Origin: Teichococcus oryzae
GTDB taxonomy: Bacteria > Pseudomonadota > Alphaproteobacteria > Acetobacterales > Acetobacteraceae
Reading direction: 5' to 3'
DNA length: 64,000 bases
Assembly (NCBI RefSeq): GCF_008386565.1
Contig: NZ_VUKA01000006.1
Span: 62,001-126,000 of the forward strand
Below the pieces are notes generated by a model. It worked only from the letters and a program-made list of their open reading frames with translations, did no database searches and was not told the origin of the DNA. The position numbers and the translations under genes were made by a program. Below are positions 49,304 through 58,343 of this stretch, one piece after another; within the stretch, counting starts at the first letter, position 1; every line of letters starts with the position of its first letter.

Positions 49304-50152
49304 TCAGGCCGACGGTACCCAGGCGGGATCGTGCGGGTCGAGGGCGATCAGGAACAATCCCGCCGCCTCTGCCGCCGCGACCGTGGCCGCACGATCCACG
49401 ATGATGGTGCCCTTGGCCTCGATGGCAATACCACGCAACCCGGCTTCGGCGGCGCCGGCCACCGTGACGGGCCCGACGGTGGGCAGGTCGATGCGGCGGT
49501 CCTGGCCGGGCTTCAGGATCTTCACCAGCACGCCGCCCGGCCCTTCCCGCCGCTGCTGCCCGGCGCGGGCGAGCATGGCGTCGGTGCCCTCAATGGCTTC
49601 AACCGCCAGCACCAGCCCCTGCTGCACCACGCAGCACTGGCCCACATCGACGGCGCCAAGGGCCCGCACCACGGCGATGCCGCGGGCGATGTCCCGGCGT
49701 GCCGCCTCGTCCGGCGCGAGGGTGGTGAGCTGCGTCGGCGAGTCGATCAGCAATTCGGACAGCACGGCCTGGGCCGGAACCGGCTCGAAGCCTTCTTCCC
49801 GCAGCACGCGCAGAACGGCCTGCAGCAGCGAATCATCGCCGCCAAAGGCCCGCATGCCGATGCGCGGCAGCAGGCGGGCGGCGCCGGCATCCGGGCGCAG
49901 GGACAGGAAGCTCGGCCGGGTGACGCGGCCGGCCAGCACCAGGTCCCGCACGCCCGCCGCCCGCAGCCATTCCAGCATCCGCCCCGCGGCGCCAAGGCGG
50001 CAGGTGATGGAGGGGTAGGCGGCATAGTCGGCCGGGTTCGCGAAGCCTTCCAGCACCACCACATGCGGGGCGCGGCCGGCGGCGGCGGCGGCGGCGGCGG
50101 CGCGCTGCGGCATGTCGCCAGCCCCGACGATCAGGCCAAGCGGGGCGATCAT
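49304..50152 (-). CDS. lpxI: UDP-2,3-diacylglucosamine pyrophosphatase LpxI
   Basis: 282-residue hydrolase making lipid X from UDP-2,3-diacylglucosamine, the version used by alphaproteobacteria instead of LpxH. N-terminal [12 protein letters not shown], central [33 protein letters not shown] and C-terminal [19 protein letters not shown] are typical of DUF1009. An uninterrupted run of eight Ala (codons GCC) follows residue 17. Located right after lpxA, the known arrangement. Confidence 0.94.
   Translation of the reverse strand: MIAPLGLIVGAGDMPQRAAAAAAAAGRAPHVVVLEGFANPADYAAYPSITCRLGAAGRMLEWLRAAGVRDLVLAGRVTRPSFLSLRPDAGAARLLPRIGMRAFGGDDSLLQAVLRVLREEGFEPVPAQAVLSELLIDSPTQLTTLAPDEAARRDIARGIAVVRALGAVDVGQCCVVQQGLVLAVEAIEGTDAMLARAGQQRREGPGGVLVKILKPGQDRRIDLPTVGPVTVAGAAEAGLRGIAIEAKGTIIVDRAATVAAAEAAGLFLIALDPHDPAWVPSA
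50078..50101 (-). repeat. Eight-copy GCC trinucleotide tract in lpxI
   Basis: GGC occurs eight times in a row on the plus strand (GCC in the reading direction), coding for eight alanines near the N-terminus of LpxI. Changes in copy number would stay in frame. Confidence 0.9.
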
Positions 50153-50157
50153 GACGC

Positions 50158-51036
50158 TCAGGCCTGCGCCTCGGCGTCATCCTCCTCCAGCGGGGCCACA
50201 CGGCGGGCACGGCACAGGCCGCGCTTGCTGTCGCCACGAATAAAGGCGAGGATTTCCTGCACCGCCGGCTGCGCGCCATATTCGGCCTCGGCCTGGGCCA
50301 GGCGGTGCTGGAACACGCCGGCCCCGCGGAACAGCAACCGGTAGACGGCACGCAGCTGGTGGATGTCCGCGCGCGAGAAGCCGCGGCGCTTCAACCCGAT
50401 CAGGTTGAGCCCGGTCAGGCGCGCGCGGTTGCCCAGCACGGCGCCGAAGGGGATCACGTCGGCCTCGACGCCGCTCATGCCGCCGATCACCGACTGGCGG
50501 CCGATGCGGACGAACTGGTGCAGCGCGGCGCCACCGCCGACGAACACCGTGTCGGCGATCTGCACATGCCCGCCGAGCATGACGTTGTTGGCCAGGATCA
50601 CGTGATGATCCAGCGTGCAGTCATGGCCCACATGGGCGTTCACCATGATCAGGCAATCAGCGCCTACCGTGGTGATGCCATGGCCGCCGACGCTGCCGCG
50701 GTGGATGGTGGCGTGCTCGCGCACCATGGTGCGGGCGCCGATCACGGTGCGGGTCGGCTCGCCCTTGTATTTCAGGTCCTGCGGCGCGAGGCCGATGGAG
50801 GCGCCATGGCTGAGCTGCACCCCTTCGCCCAGATGGGCGTGGCCTTCGATGACCACATGGGGGCCGACCGAAACGCCGGCTTCCAGCACCGCCGCCGCGC
50901 CGACCTGGCTGAAGGGGCCGATGCGACAATCAGGGCCGATCGTCGCGCCGGCGGCCACGATGGCAGTGGGGTGGATCTCGGCCGAGGCGTGGATGCGGCC
51001 GTCGCCGGCTGCAAGACGTGAATCAGGCACGGTCAT
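50158..51036 (-). CDS. lpxA: UDP-N-acetylglucosamine acyltransferase LpxA
   Basis: First enzyme of lipid A synthesis, 292 residues; it is about 25-30 longer than the usual 262, with an acidic C-terminal tail. Hexapeptide repeats run from residue 15 to about 190 and the catalytic His is His138 (NAHVGHDC). Overlap is absent: the ATG at 51036 lies 4 bp after fabZ. The C-terminal helical domain starts near 205 (LTGLNLIGLKRRGFSR). Confidence 0.96.
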   Translation of the reverse strand: MTVPDSRLAAGDGRIHASAEIHPTAIVAAGATIGPDCRIGPFSQVGAAAVLEAGVSVGPHVVIEGHAHLGEGVQLSHGASIGLAPQDLKYKGEPTRTVIGARTMVREHATIHRGSVGGHGITTVGADCLIMVNAHVGHDCTLDHHVILANNVMLGGHVQIADTVFVGGGAALHQFVRIGRQSVIGGMSGVEADVIPFGAVLGNRARLTGLNLIGLKRRGFSRADIHQLRAVYRLLFRGAGVFQHRLAQAEAEYGAQPAVQEILAFIRGDSKRGLCRARRVAPLEEDDAEAQA

Positions 51037-51040
51037 CCGA

Positions 51041-51538
51041 TCAGTGGCCCATGATCATGGCGGAATAGGTGGCCTCGGCCACCGTCACGCCATCGACCCG
51101 GACATTGGCGTTGAACTTCCAGACGTTGCGGCGCGCCTGCTCTTTCTTGATGTGGATCCGCAGCTGGTCGCCGGGACCAACCGGGCGGCGGAACTTGGCG
51201 TTCTCGACGCTCATGAAATAGACCACCTTGCCCCTGGCATCGGCGCCCAGCGTTTCCACCACCAGCACGGCGGCGGTCTGCGCCATCGCCTCGATGATCA
51301 GCACGCCGGGCATCACCGGATGGCTGGGGAAATGGCCCTGGAAGAAGGGCTCGTTGATGGTGACGTTCTTGATGCCGATGGCGCTTTCGCCCAGCACCAT
51401 GTCCACCATGCGGTCGATCAGGAGGAAGGGGTAGCGATGCGGGATGGCCTGCATGATGCGGGCGATGTCGCAAACTTCCATCATCCGCGGCGCTTCCACC
51501 GCCCCGGGGGCGGCCTGTTCCTGCTGATCCATACCCAT
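51041..51538 (-). CDS. fabZ: 3-hydroxyacyl-ACP dehydratase FabZ
   Basis: Dehydratase of fatty acid elongation, 165 residues. Active-site His69 ([17 protein letters not shown]) and Glu83 (IIEAMAQ) are present, with [12 protein letters not shown]. The start ATG 51538 overlaps the lpxD stop (TAATG). The placement between lpxD and lpxA balances fatty acids and lipid A. Confidence 0.97.
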   Translation of the reverse strand: MGMDQQEQAAPGAVEAPRMMEVCDIARIMQAIPHRYPFLLIDRMVDMVLGESAIGIKNVTINEPFFQGHFPSHPVMPGVLIIEAMAQTAAVLVVETLGADARGKVVYFMSVENAKFRRPVGPGDQLRIHIKKEQARRNVWKFNANVRVDGVTVAEATYSAMIMGH

Positions 51539-52641
51539 TAGTCCGTCTGTTCCGGCCGCCCGCGGGGCGGCTCCTTCTGTTCTGCCATGGGCTGCCCGCC
51601 TTCCGGCCGCATCGCCTGCGGGCGCCCCTTCCGGGCACCAAGCTGCCGGAGGTGGAGCGCCACGCGCAATGCGTCCTTGACCGGCATGGCAGGCGAGCCC
51701 GTCACATCCTGGCCAGCCGGCACATCGCTCTGAACACCGGCCTGGGCGCCGATCCGCGCCTTGGAGCCGATATTGAGGTGTCCTGTCAGCCCGGCCTGCC
51801 CCGCGATGGTGACAAAGTCGCCAAGCCGGGTGGAACCGGAAATGCCCACCTGCGCCACGATCACGCAACCCCGGCCGGTCGAAACGTTGTGGCCGATCTG
51901 CACAAGGTTGTCGAGGCGCGTCCCCGGGCCGAGAACCGTGTCGCCCAGGGCGCCCCGGTCCACGCAGCTATTGGCGCCGATCTCCACCTCGTCGCCCAGG
52001 CGCACGCGGCCCAGCTGCGGAATGGTGACGAAGCGCCCTTCCGGGGTCGGGACGAAGCCATAGCCCTCCTGCCCCACCCGCGCGCCCTCATGCAGGGTGA
52101 CCCGGTCGCCGGCGAGGCAGAACATGGCGGAGGCGTGGGCATGGACCCGGCAATCATCTCCGAACACACAGCCCGGCCCGATCACCGCATGCGGGCCCAC
52201 CCGGCAGCGGGCGCCAAGGCGCGCGCCAGCGCCGATCACGGCATAAGGGCCGATCTCGCAGCCTTCCCCCAGCACCGCGTCGGGCGCGACCACGGCGGTC
52301 GGGTGGATGCCGGCGGCGAGAGGGGGAAGCGGATGGAACAGGCCGGCGATGCGGGCAAAGGCCAGATGCGGCGCCGGGCTGACCAGGGCGGCGCAGCCGG
52401 GCGGAACCTCGGCCGCGAGGTCCGGCGCCACCACCACCGCGCCCGCCCTGGTGGCCCTCAGGGCGGCCAGATGCCTGCGGCCATCAAGGAAGGCCACCTC
52501 ATCCGGCGCCGCGCCGTCCAGCGGCGCGACATCCCGCAGCAGGCGGGTGCCGTCGCCCACGGCCCCGGCCCCGGCCGCTTCCGCCAGCCGGCTGAGGGTG
52601 AAGGGGCCCGCGGCGGGGTGGAAGCGCGGATCGGCGGACAA
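51538..52641 (-). CDS. lpxD: UDP-3-O-acylglucosamine N-acyltransferase LpxD
   Basis: Third step of lipid A synthesis; 367 residues. The N-terminal uridine-binding domain (GDGTRLLRDVAPLDGAAPDEVAFLDG) is followed by hexapeptide repeats from about 110 to 300, with the His of QIGHNVSTG as the catalytic base. The C-terminal 30 residues are Lys/Pro/Arg-rich. The best start is TTG at 52641, 4 bp after ompH; no ATG or GTG is better placed. Overlaps fabZ. Confidence 0.95.
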   Translation of the reverse strand: MSADPRFHPAAGPFTLSRLAEAAGAGAVGDGTRLLRDVAPLDGAAPDEVAFLDGRRHLAALRATRAGAVVVAPDLAAEVPPGCAALVSPAPHLAFARIAGLFHPLPPLAAGIHPTAVVAPDAVLGEGCEIGPYAVIGAGARLGARCRVGPHAVIGPGCVFGDDCRVHAHASAMFCLAGDRVTLHEGARVGQEGYGFVPTPEGRFVTIPQLGRVRLGDEVEIGANSCVDRGALGDTVLGPGTRLDNLVQIGHNVSTGRGCVIVAQVGISGSTRLGDFVTIAGQAGLTGHLNIGSKARIGAQAGVQSDVPAGQDVTGSPAMPVKDALRVALHLRQLGARKGRPQAMRPEGGQPMAEQKEPPRGRPEQTD

Positions 52642-52645
52642 GCGC

Positions 52646-53401
52646 TCAGTTCCGCCGCGGCGCCTGATCCTGGGCGGGCCGGGCGGCGGCCGGCGTGGCG
52701 CCTTCCGGCGGCAGCGTCACCGACTTCAGGATCTTGTTGAGCTGGGTCGTCACCTCCGGCGAAAGGTCGAAGGGCGGCTCATTGTAGATCACCAGGGGAC
52801 GCGGCAGCACCAGGTTCACCTTGCGGCTGGCCGCCACCTGCCGGATCACGGTGGCCAGGGCCTGCTCGATCTCCTGCAACCCCTGCTGCGCCGCCTGCTC
52901 GATATCACGCGAGCGGTCGCGGAACACGCGCTGGGCGTCCTGCACACGCTCCTGGAGGTCACGCTCCTTGTTGCGCAACTCCTCGGGCGAGGCGGTGCTG
53001 CGCTGGTTGGCGAGCTGCTGCTGTTCCTCGCGCCAGCGGGCCTGCTCGCGCTGCAGGTCGTCATTCAGCTTCTGGCGGCGCTTCTCGATTTCCTCGCGCA
53101 CCGTGTTGAAGGCGGTGGAGTCGCGCTGCACGGCGGGCACATCGACAATGCCGATCACGGCCGCCGGCGGCGGCTCGCCCGGCGGAAGCGGCGCCGGGTT
53201 GGGCTGCACCGCGCGCTGCGCCGGGCGCTGCTGCGGCTGCTGCGCCGGGCGCTGCTGCGCGGCGGGCGCCTGCTGGCGCGGCTGCTGCTGGTTGGGGACG
53301 AACCATTCCTGCTGCTGCTGGGCCAGCACAGGGCCGGCCGCCAGCAGGGACGCGGTCAGAAAGGTCGCCGCAAGCGCGGTCGGGGCGGCGCGTCGTGCCA
53401 T
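52646..53401 (-). CDS. OmpH/Skp family periplasmic chaperone with Gln/Pro-rich extension
   Basis: 251 residues against about 160-190 for Skp. A signal peptide ends near AGPVLAQ (about residue 28). Then comes a 50-residue Gln/Pro/Ala-rich segment (QQQQEWFVPNQQQPRQQ and on), followed by the coiled-coil OmpH core from VIGIVDVPAVQRDS at about 82 to residue 200. It should shield outer-membrane proteins on the way to BamA, whose gene lies just upstream. Confidence 0.9.
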   Translation of the reverse strand: MARRAAPTALAATFLTASLLAAGPVLAQQQQEWFVPNQQQPRQQAPAAQQRPAQQPQQRPAQRAVQPNPAPLPPGEPPPAAVIGIVDVPAVQRDSTAFNTVREEIEKRRQKLNDDLQREQARWREEQQQLANQRSTASPEELRNKERDLQERVQDAQRVFRDRSRDIEQAAQQGLQEIEQALATVIRQVAASRKVNLVLPRPLVIYNEPPFDLSPEVTTQLNKILKSVTLPPEGATPAAARPAQDQAPRRN

Positions 53402-53419
53402 GAAACTGAACTCCGTAGA

Positions 53420-55864
53420 TCAGAAGCGCGTGCCGAAGCCGAAGCGGAAGACCTGGGTATCGTCGTAGTCCTCCTTCACCACGGCCTGCGCCAGATCGAT
53501 GTTGATGAGGCCGAAGGGGCTGCGCCAGGAGATGCCCACGCCGGCGCCGACACGTGGCGCCGAGTCATCCACCACGCCCGCCCCGCGATCGACGCCGCTC
53601 AGCGAGCCGACATCCACGAAGGCACGGCCGATCAGCCCCAGCTCGGACGGAACCGGCAGGGGGAAACGCATCTCGGTGCTCTGGGTCCAGATGGTGCGGC
53701 CGCCCAGGGAGTCATCCGTTCTGATGTCGCGCGGGCCGGCCCCGGCCACGGCGAAGCCGCGAAGATTCTCGCCGCCCAGGAAGAAGCGGTCGAGAATGCG
53801 CTCGCGCTTGTCGCGGTCGCCATAGCTGGCCATGTGGCCGACACTGGCGGAGATCGCCAGCACATAGTCGGGATCGCCCAGCAGCCGCTCGAACGGCACG
53901 AAATAGGTCCCGTCCAGGCGGCCGCGAAGGTAGTTCACGTCGCCACCCAGGCCCGCCACATCGGTGGCGAGGCGCAGCACATAGCCGCTGCGCGGATCGA
54001 GGCGGGAATCACGGGTGTCATAGGTCAGCGTCTGGCCGATCTGCGACAACACCGTGACGCCCTGCTGGTCCTTGACGTAGATGCTGGCATCGGGGTCGAT
54101 GTTGAACAGGTTGCGGCGGGACAGGGTGTAGTTCCAGCTCTGCCGCAGCCTTTCGTTGAACTCGTAGCCGGCGCGCAGGCTGAAGCCGGCGCGGCGCTCC
54201 TCATAGCCCGAGTAATCGGTCAGGTCGCGGACGATGTAGAACACGTCGGCGCCGACCGACAGGTTGCGGTCCAGGAAGGACGGGTCGGTGACCGACAGGT
54301 CCACCTGCGAGCGCCGCTGGGCGATGGTGGTGTTGATGCGGGCATCGACGCCGGTGCCGAGCAGGTTGCGCTCCCGCAGGCCCAGATCGGCCAACGCGCC
54401 GGCATCCGTGGAATAGCCGCCGCCCAGCGAGATCTCGCCGGTGGCCCGCTCGCTGACGCTGGTGTTCAGGACCACCCGGTCCGAGGCGCTTCCAGGCACC
54501 GGCGAAATCTGCACATCGTTGAAATAGCCAAGGTCGCGGATGCGCTGGCGGGAACGCTGCACCGCGGCGGAGTTGAAGGCGTCGCCTTCCGCCAGGCGCA
54601 TCTCGCGGCGGATGACGCGGTCCTGGGTGCGGGTGTTGCCGATGATGTCGATGCGCTCGACATAGGAGCGGTTGCCTTCCTTGACATCGAATTCGATGTC
54701 CACCCGGCGCTCCGCGGCATTGCGGGTGATGCGCGGCTCCACCTCGACAAAGGGCGCGCCGGCGAGGTTGGCCTGGTCGATCAGCGTCTGGTTCATGGTC
54801 TCGACGGCATCGCCATCGTACCAGTCGCCTTGCCGGATGCTCATCACCGGCTGCAGCTGCGCCGCCGTGACGTTGCGCAGGCTGGAGTTGAGCTTCACCT
54901 CGCCCACGCGGTAGCGCGGGCCTTCCTTGACCGTGTAGGTCAGGAAGAAGCCGGAACGGTCAGGCGCCAGCTCGGCCGTGGCGTCGGTGATCTCGACATC
55001 GGCATAGCCTTCCCGCTGGTAATAGCGGCGCAGCAGCTCGCGGTCGAAATTCAGCCGCTCGGGGTCATAGGTGTCGGCCGAGGAAAACAGCCGGTACCAG
55101 GCGGATTCGCGGGACGCCACCACTTCCTTCAGCCGGCTATCGGAGAAATTCTCGTTGCCGACGAAGTTGATGCGGCTGATCAGGGCCGACTCGCCCTCGG
55201 TGATCTCGAACACCACATCGACGCGGTTCTGGTCACGCTCGATCACCTTGGGCTCGACCCGCGCGGCGAAACGGCCGCGGCGCGCATACAGCTCCAGCAG
55301 GCGCTGCCGGTCGGCCTGCGCCGTGGCCGGAGTGAACACCGCGCGCTCCCGCAGGGTCAGGATCGGGCGCAGCGTGTCGTCCGACAGGGCGCTGTTTCCC
55401 TCGAACGCCACCTGATCGACGATCGGGTTCTCCTGCACCTGCACGGCGAGGCGGTCGCCCTGGCGGCTGATGCGCACATCGCGGAACAGCCCGGTCGCGA
55501 ACAGGGTGCGCAGGCTGCGGTCCACAGCATCGGCGCTGTAGGCGTCGCCCGGCTGCACCAGCATGTAGGAGCGGATGGTGTCCGCCTCGATGCGCTGGTT
55601 CCCCGTCACATCGATGCCCGCGACCACCGCATTGCTGGCCGGCCGGGCGCCCTGCGCCGGCGTCCGGCGCGGCTGGGCGGAGGCATCGGGCGGCAGCAGC
55701 ACGGGCACGAGGCAGGTGGCGGCAAGCAAGAGGGCGCGGGTGGCGTGCAAGGTTCGAATCCGGGCCAGTGGATGGTCGAGCGGTGAAAAGGCCGGAAAGT
55801 GCCGGCTGAGACCCCCGAAACCGCGGCGTCTCGGGCGGCGGGAGACTAGCCGGGAACGCCACAC
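53420..55864 (-). CDS. bamA: Outer-membrane protein assembly factor BamA
   Basis: 814-residue Omp85 protein: signal segment, five POTRA domains (about 75-430) and the barrel domain with the conserved FFLGGENLRGFAVAGAGPRD loop, ending GFGTRF with terminal Phe. The GTG at 55864 has GAGGGG upstream and is the best start; the leader before the hydrophobic segment is about 35 residues and unusually basic, so a downstream non-ATG start cannot be excluded. ompH follows 18 bp later; rseP lies upstream. Confidence 0.94.
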   Translation of the reverse strand: MWRSRLVSRRPRRRGFGGLSRHFPAFSPLDHPLARIRTLHATRALLLAATCLVPVLLPPDASAQPRRTPAQGARPASNAVVAGIDVTGNQRIEADTIRSYMLVQPGDAYSADAVDRSLRTLFATGLFRDVRISRQGDRLAVQVQENPIVDQVAFEGNSALSDDTLRPILTLRERAVFTPATAQADRQRLLELYARRGRFAARVEPKVIERDQNRVDVVFEITEGESALISRINFVGNENFSDSRLKEVVASRESAWYRLFSSADTYDPERLNFDRELLRRYYQREGYADVEITDATAELAPDRSGFFLTYTVKEGPRYRVGEVKLNSSLRNVTAAQLQPVMSIRQGDWYDGDAVETMNQTLIDQANLAGAPFVEVEPRITRNAAERRVDIEFDVKEGNRSYVERIDIIGNTRTQDRVIRREMRLAEGDAFNSAAVQRSRQRIRDLGYFNDVQISPVPGSASDRVVLNTSVSERATGEISLGGGYSTDAGALADLGLRERNLLGTGVDARINTTIAQRRSQVDLSVTDPSFLDRNLSVGADVFYIVRDLTDYSGYEERRAGFSLRAGYEFNERLRQSWNYTLSRRNLFNIDPDASIYVKDQQGVTVLSQIGQTLTYDTRDSRLDPRSGYVLRLATDVAGLGGDVNYLRGRLDGTYFVPFERLLGDPDYVLAISASVGHMASYGDRDKRERILDRFFLGGENLRGFAVAGAGPRDIRTDDSLGGRTIWTQSTEMRFPLPVPSELGLIGRAFVDVGSLSGVDRGAGVVDDSAPRVGAGVGISWRSPFGLINIDLAQAVVKEDYDDTQVFRFGFGTRF

Positions 55865-55923
55865 CCCGCCACCCCTCAGCGCCCCGCCCCGGCTTTCAGG
55901 TGATCGCTTGATGTTTCAGGACG

Positions 55924-55952
55924 TTGCAAGGCGAAGCATGATCGCCCTGCAA
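55924..55952 (-). promoter_or_regulatory. Dyad between rseP and bamA
   Basis: TTGCAAGGCGA (55924-55934) and TCGCCCTGCAA (55942-55952) are inverted repeats with one mismatch, separated by AGCATGA. It lies 60 bp before the bamA start and 9 bp after the rseP stop. It could be a regulator site or a weak rseP terminator; there is no T run. Confidence 0.5.
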
Positions 55953-55960
55953 AGCACGCC

Positions 55961-57076
55961 TCAACCAGCAAACCCGCTGACCCAGCGCACCACCCCGAGG
56001 CTCGAAAGATCGTTCCAGGTGGCGAAGACGAACAGGGCGATCAGCAGCGCGAAGCCCGCCCGGAAGCCGTATTCGATGGCGCGCGGCGGCAAGGGCCGGC
56101 CCCGGATCGCCTCGGCGGCGTAGAACAACAGGTGGCCGCCATCCAGCACCGGGATGGGGAACAGGTTGATCAGTGCCAGGTTCACCGACAGGATCGCCAT
56201 GAAGGACACCAGGCTGGCGACGCCGAGCTGCGCCACCTGGCCGGAGATCTGCGCGATGCGCAGCGGCCCGCCCAGTTCCTCCGTGCCACGCTCCCCGGCG
56301 ATCATCTGCCACAGCCCGGCCAGGGTCTGCACCGTCACGTCCCAGGTCTGCGCCGTGCCAGCGGCCAGGGCGCTGAGCGGGTTCAGCCGCTGGAACTCCA
56401 CCGCGCCCCCGGCGATGCCCAGGACCCCCGTGGTGGTGGCGCCAGCCTCCCGCGCATCGGGGGTCGCGGTCACCTCCTGCTCCGTGCCGTCGCGCTGGAG
56501 GCGGATGACCACCGGCTGCCCGGCGCGCGGCAGGATGTGGCGCTGCACCTCCTCGAAGCGGGTGATCGGCGCCCCGTCCAGGCTGAGGAGGCGGTCGCCC
56601 GGCAGCAGGCCGGCGCGCTGGGCGGCGCTGCCTTCCACCACCGTGCCGATGCTGGTGGTGGGCTGCGGCTGGCCCACCGTCATGTAGAGGCCGCCGAACA
56701 GCACGGCGGCGAGCAGGAAATTGGCCAGGGGCCCCGCTGCGACCACGATGGCGCGGTCCCGCACCGGCTTGTCGTGGAAGGTCTGGCCCGGCCGCCACCG
56801 CGCCCTCACCTCCGGCGCCGCATCCTCCGGCCCTTCCTGGCCATGCAGCTTCACGAAGCCGCCGAGCGGCAGCCAGGACAGCCGCCATTCCGTGCCATGC
56901 CGGTCCGTCCAGGCGCGGATCCGCTTGCCAAAGCCGATGGAAAACACTTCCACATGCACGCCGCGCCAGCGTGCCGCCAGGTAGTGCCCCAGTTCATGAA
57001 TAAAGACGAGCACGCCCAGCACGATGATGAAGGCGAAAATGGAGCGCAGGGGCTCGGGCAGCAGATCCAATGTCAT
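55961..57076 (-). CDS. rseP: Site-2 protease RseP
   Basis: 371-residue intramembrane metalloprotease controlling envelope stress. HELGH with His27, Glu28 and His31 lies in the first transmembrane helix, a PDZ domain follows (GTVVEGSAAQRAGLLPGDRLLSLDG), and NLFPIPVLDGGHL carries the third ligand. The ATG at 57076 has CAGGAGAAC before it, a better site than those of the upstream frame. Four transmembrane segments are expected. Confidence 0.95.
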   Translation of the reverse strand: MTLDLLPEPLRSIFAFIIVLGVLVFIHELGHYLAARWRGVHVEVFSIGFGKRIRAWTDRHGTEWRLSWLPLGGFVKLHGQEGPEDAAPEVRARWRPGQTFHDKPVRDRAIVVAAGPLANFLLAAVLFGGLYMTVGQPQPTTSIGTVVEGSAAQRAGLLPGDRLLSLDGAPITRFEEVQRHILPRAGQPVVIRLQRDGTEQEVTATPDAREAGATTTGVLGIAGGAVEFQRLNPLSALAAGTAQTWDVTVQTLAGLWQMIAGERGTEELGGPLRIAQISGQVAQLGVASLVSFMAILSVNLALINLFPIPVLDGGHLLFYAAEAIRGRPLPPRAIEYGFRAGFALLIALFVFATWNDLSSLGVVRWVSGFAG

Positions 57077-57161
57077 GTTCTCCTGCCCGGCCATTCGGGA
57101 CCGGGCGTGTTCAACCGCCATCCGGCCGGTTCAGGGGCCACAGCATAGCATATCCGCCACT

Positions 57162-58343
57162 TCAGGCGGTGCGTCGCGCGGCCCGCTCCGCGGCCACCTG
57201 CCGCGCCTCGGCGTCCAGCGCCAGCACGGCATCGAGGTCGGGCGCCGCCGGGGTTCCGAGCGCCTCCAGGCAATCCTCCACCACCGCCGCGATGTCGAGG
57301 AAGCCCAGCCTTTCCTGCAGGAACAGGCCGACACCCACCTCATTGGCGGCATTCAGGATGGTGGTGGCCCCCTGCCCCGCACGCAAGGCCTGGCGGGCCA
57401 GACGCAGCGCGGGAAACCGGTCCGGCTCGGGCGGGAAGAATTCCAGCCGCGCCAGGGCGGCGAGGTCGAGCCGCGGCACGTCCGCCATCATCCGCTCCGG
57501 CCACGCCAGGGCGTGGGCGATCGGGGTGCGCATGTCGGGCGTGCCGAGCTGGGCCAGCAGCGAGCCATCGGCATATTGCACCAGCCCATGCACCGCCGAT
57601 TGCGGGTGGACCAGCACCTCGATGCGGGCTTCCGGCACCGGAAACAGCCGTGCCGCCTCGATCAGCTCCAGACCCTTGTTCATCATGGTCGCGGAGTCGA
57701 CGCTGATCTTGGCGCCCATCGACCAGACCGGATGGCGCACGGCTTCCCGCGGGGTGGCGCGGCTCATCGCCTCCCGGGTCGCGGTGCGGAACGGCCCGCC
57801 CGAGGCGGTGAGGATGATTTTCTCCACCGCCGCCGGATCGCGCCGTTCCAGCACCTGGAAGATGGCGTTGTGCTCGGAATCGACGGGCAGCAGCGTGGCG
57901 CCGGCTTCGCGCGCCGCGGTCAGCACCACCTCCCCGGCGCAAACAAGCGCTTCCTTGTTGGCCAGCGCCAGCGTGCCGCCACGGCGCAACGCGGCCAGGA
58001 CGGGGCGCAGGCCGGCGGCGCCAACAATCGCCGCCATGGTCCAGTCCGCCGGGCGCGCCGCCGCCTCCAGCACCGCTTCCGGGCCACAAGCCCAGGCGAT
58101 GCCCGAGCCCCGCAGCCGTTCCGCCAGGGCGGGGCCGGCATCGGGATCGGCCAGCACGGCGATCTCGGGGCGCAGGCGCAGCGCCTGCTCGGCCAGGGCG
58201 GCGGCGTCGCGGCCTGCGACCAGCGCCACAATGGCGAAGCGGCCCGTGGGAGCGGCATCCAGCAGGGCAACCGTGCTGCGGCCGACCGATCCGGTGCAGC
58301 CCAGGATGCTGACCCGGCGCGGGCTTATCGCCGGCTCGTTCAC
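57162..58343 (-). CDS. dxr: 1-deoxy-D-xylulose 5-phosphate reductoisomerase
   Basis: Second step of the non-mevalonate isoprenoid pathway; 393 residues. NADPH site in VSILGCTGSVGRST; substrate site around SGGPFR and NKGLELIEAARLF; metal ligands in VDSEHNAIFQ. The start is GTG 58343, overlapping the cdsA stop (GTGA). The upstream gene pair (uppS, cdsA) uses isoprenoid and phospholipid precursors. Confidence 0.95.
   Translation of the reverse strand: MNEPAISPRRVSILGCTGSVGRSTVALLDAAPTGRFAIVALVAGRDAAALAEQALRLRPEIAVLADPDAGPALAERLRGSGIAWACGPEAVLEAAARPADWTMAAIVGAAGLRPVLAALRRGGTLALANKEALVCAGEVVLTAAREAGATLLPVDSEHNAIFQVLERRDPAAVEKIILTASGGPFRTATREAMSRATPREAVRHPVWSMGAKISVDSATMMNKGLELIEAARLFPVPEARIEVLVHPQSAVHGLVQYADGSLLAQLGTPDMRTPIAHALAWPERMMADVPRLDLAALARLEFFPPEPDRFPALRLARQALRAGQGATTILNAANEVGVGLFLQERLGFLDIAAVVEDCLEALGTPAAPDLDAVLALDAEARQVAAERAARRTA

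Noticed and set aside
52307..55786. An 1159-codon plus-strand open frame over lpxD, ompH and bamA
   Set aside because: Antisense artefact of high GC; no family features and no plausible ribosome site.
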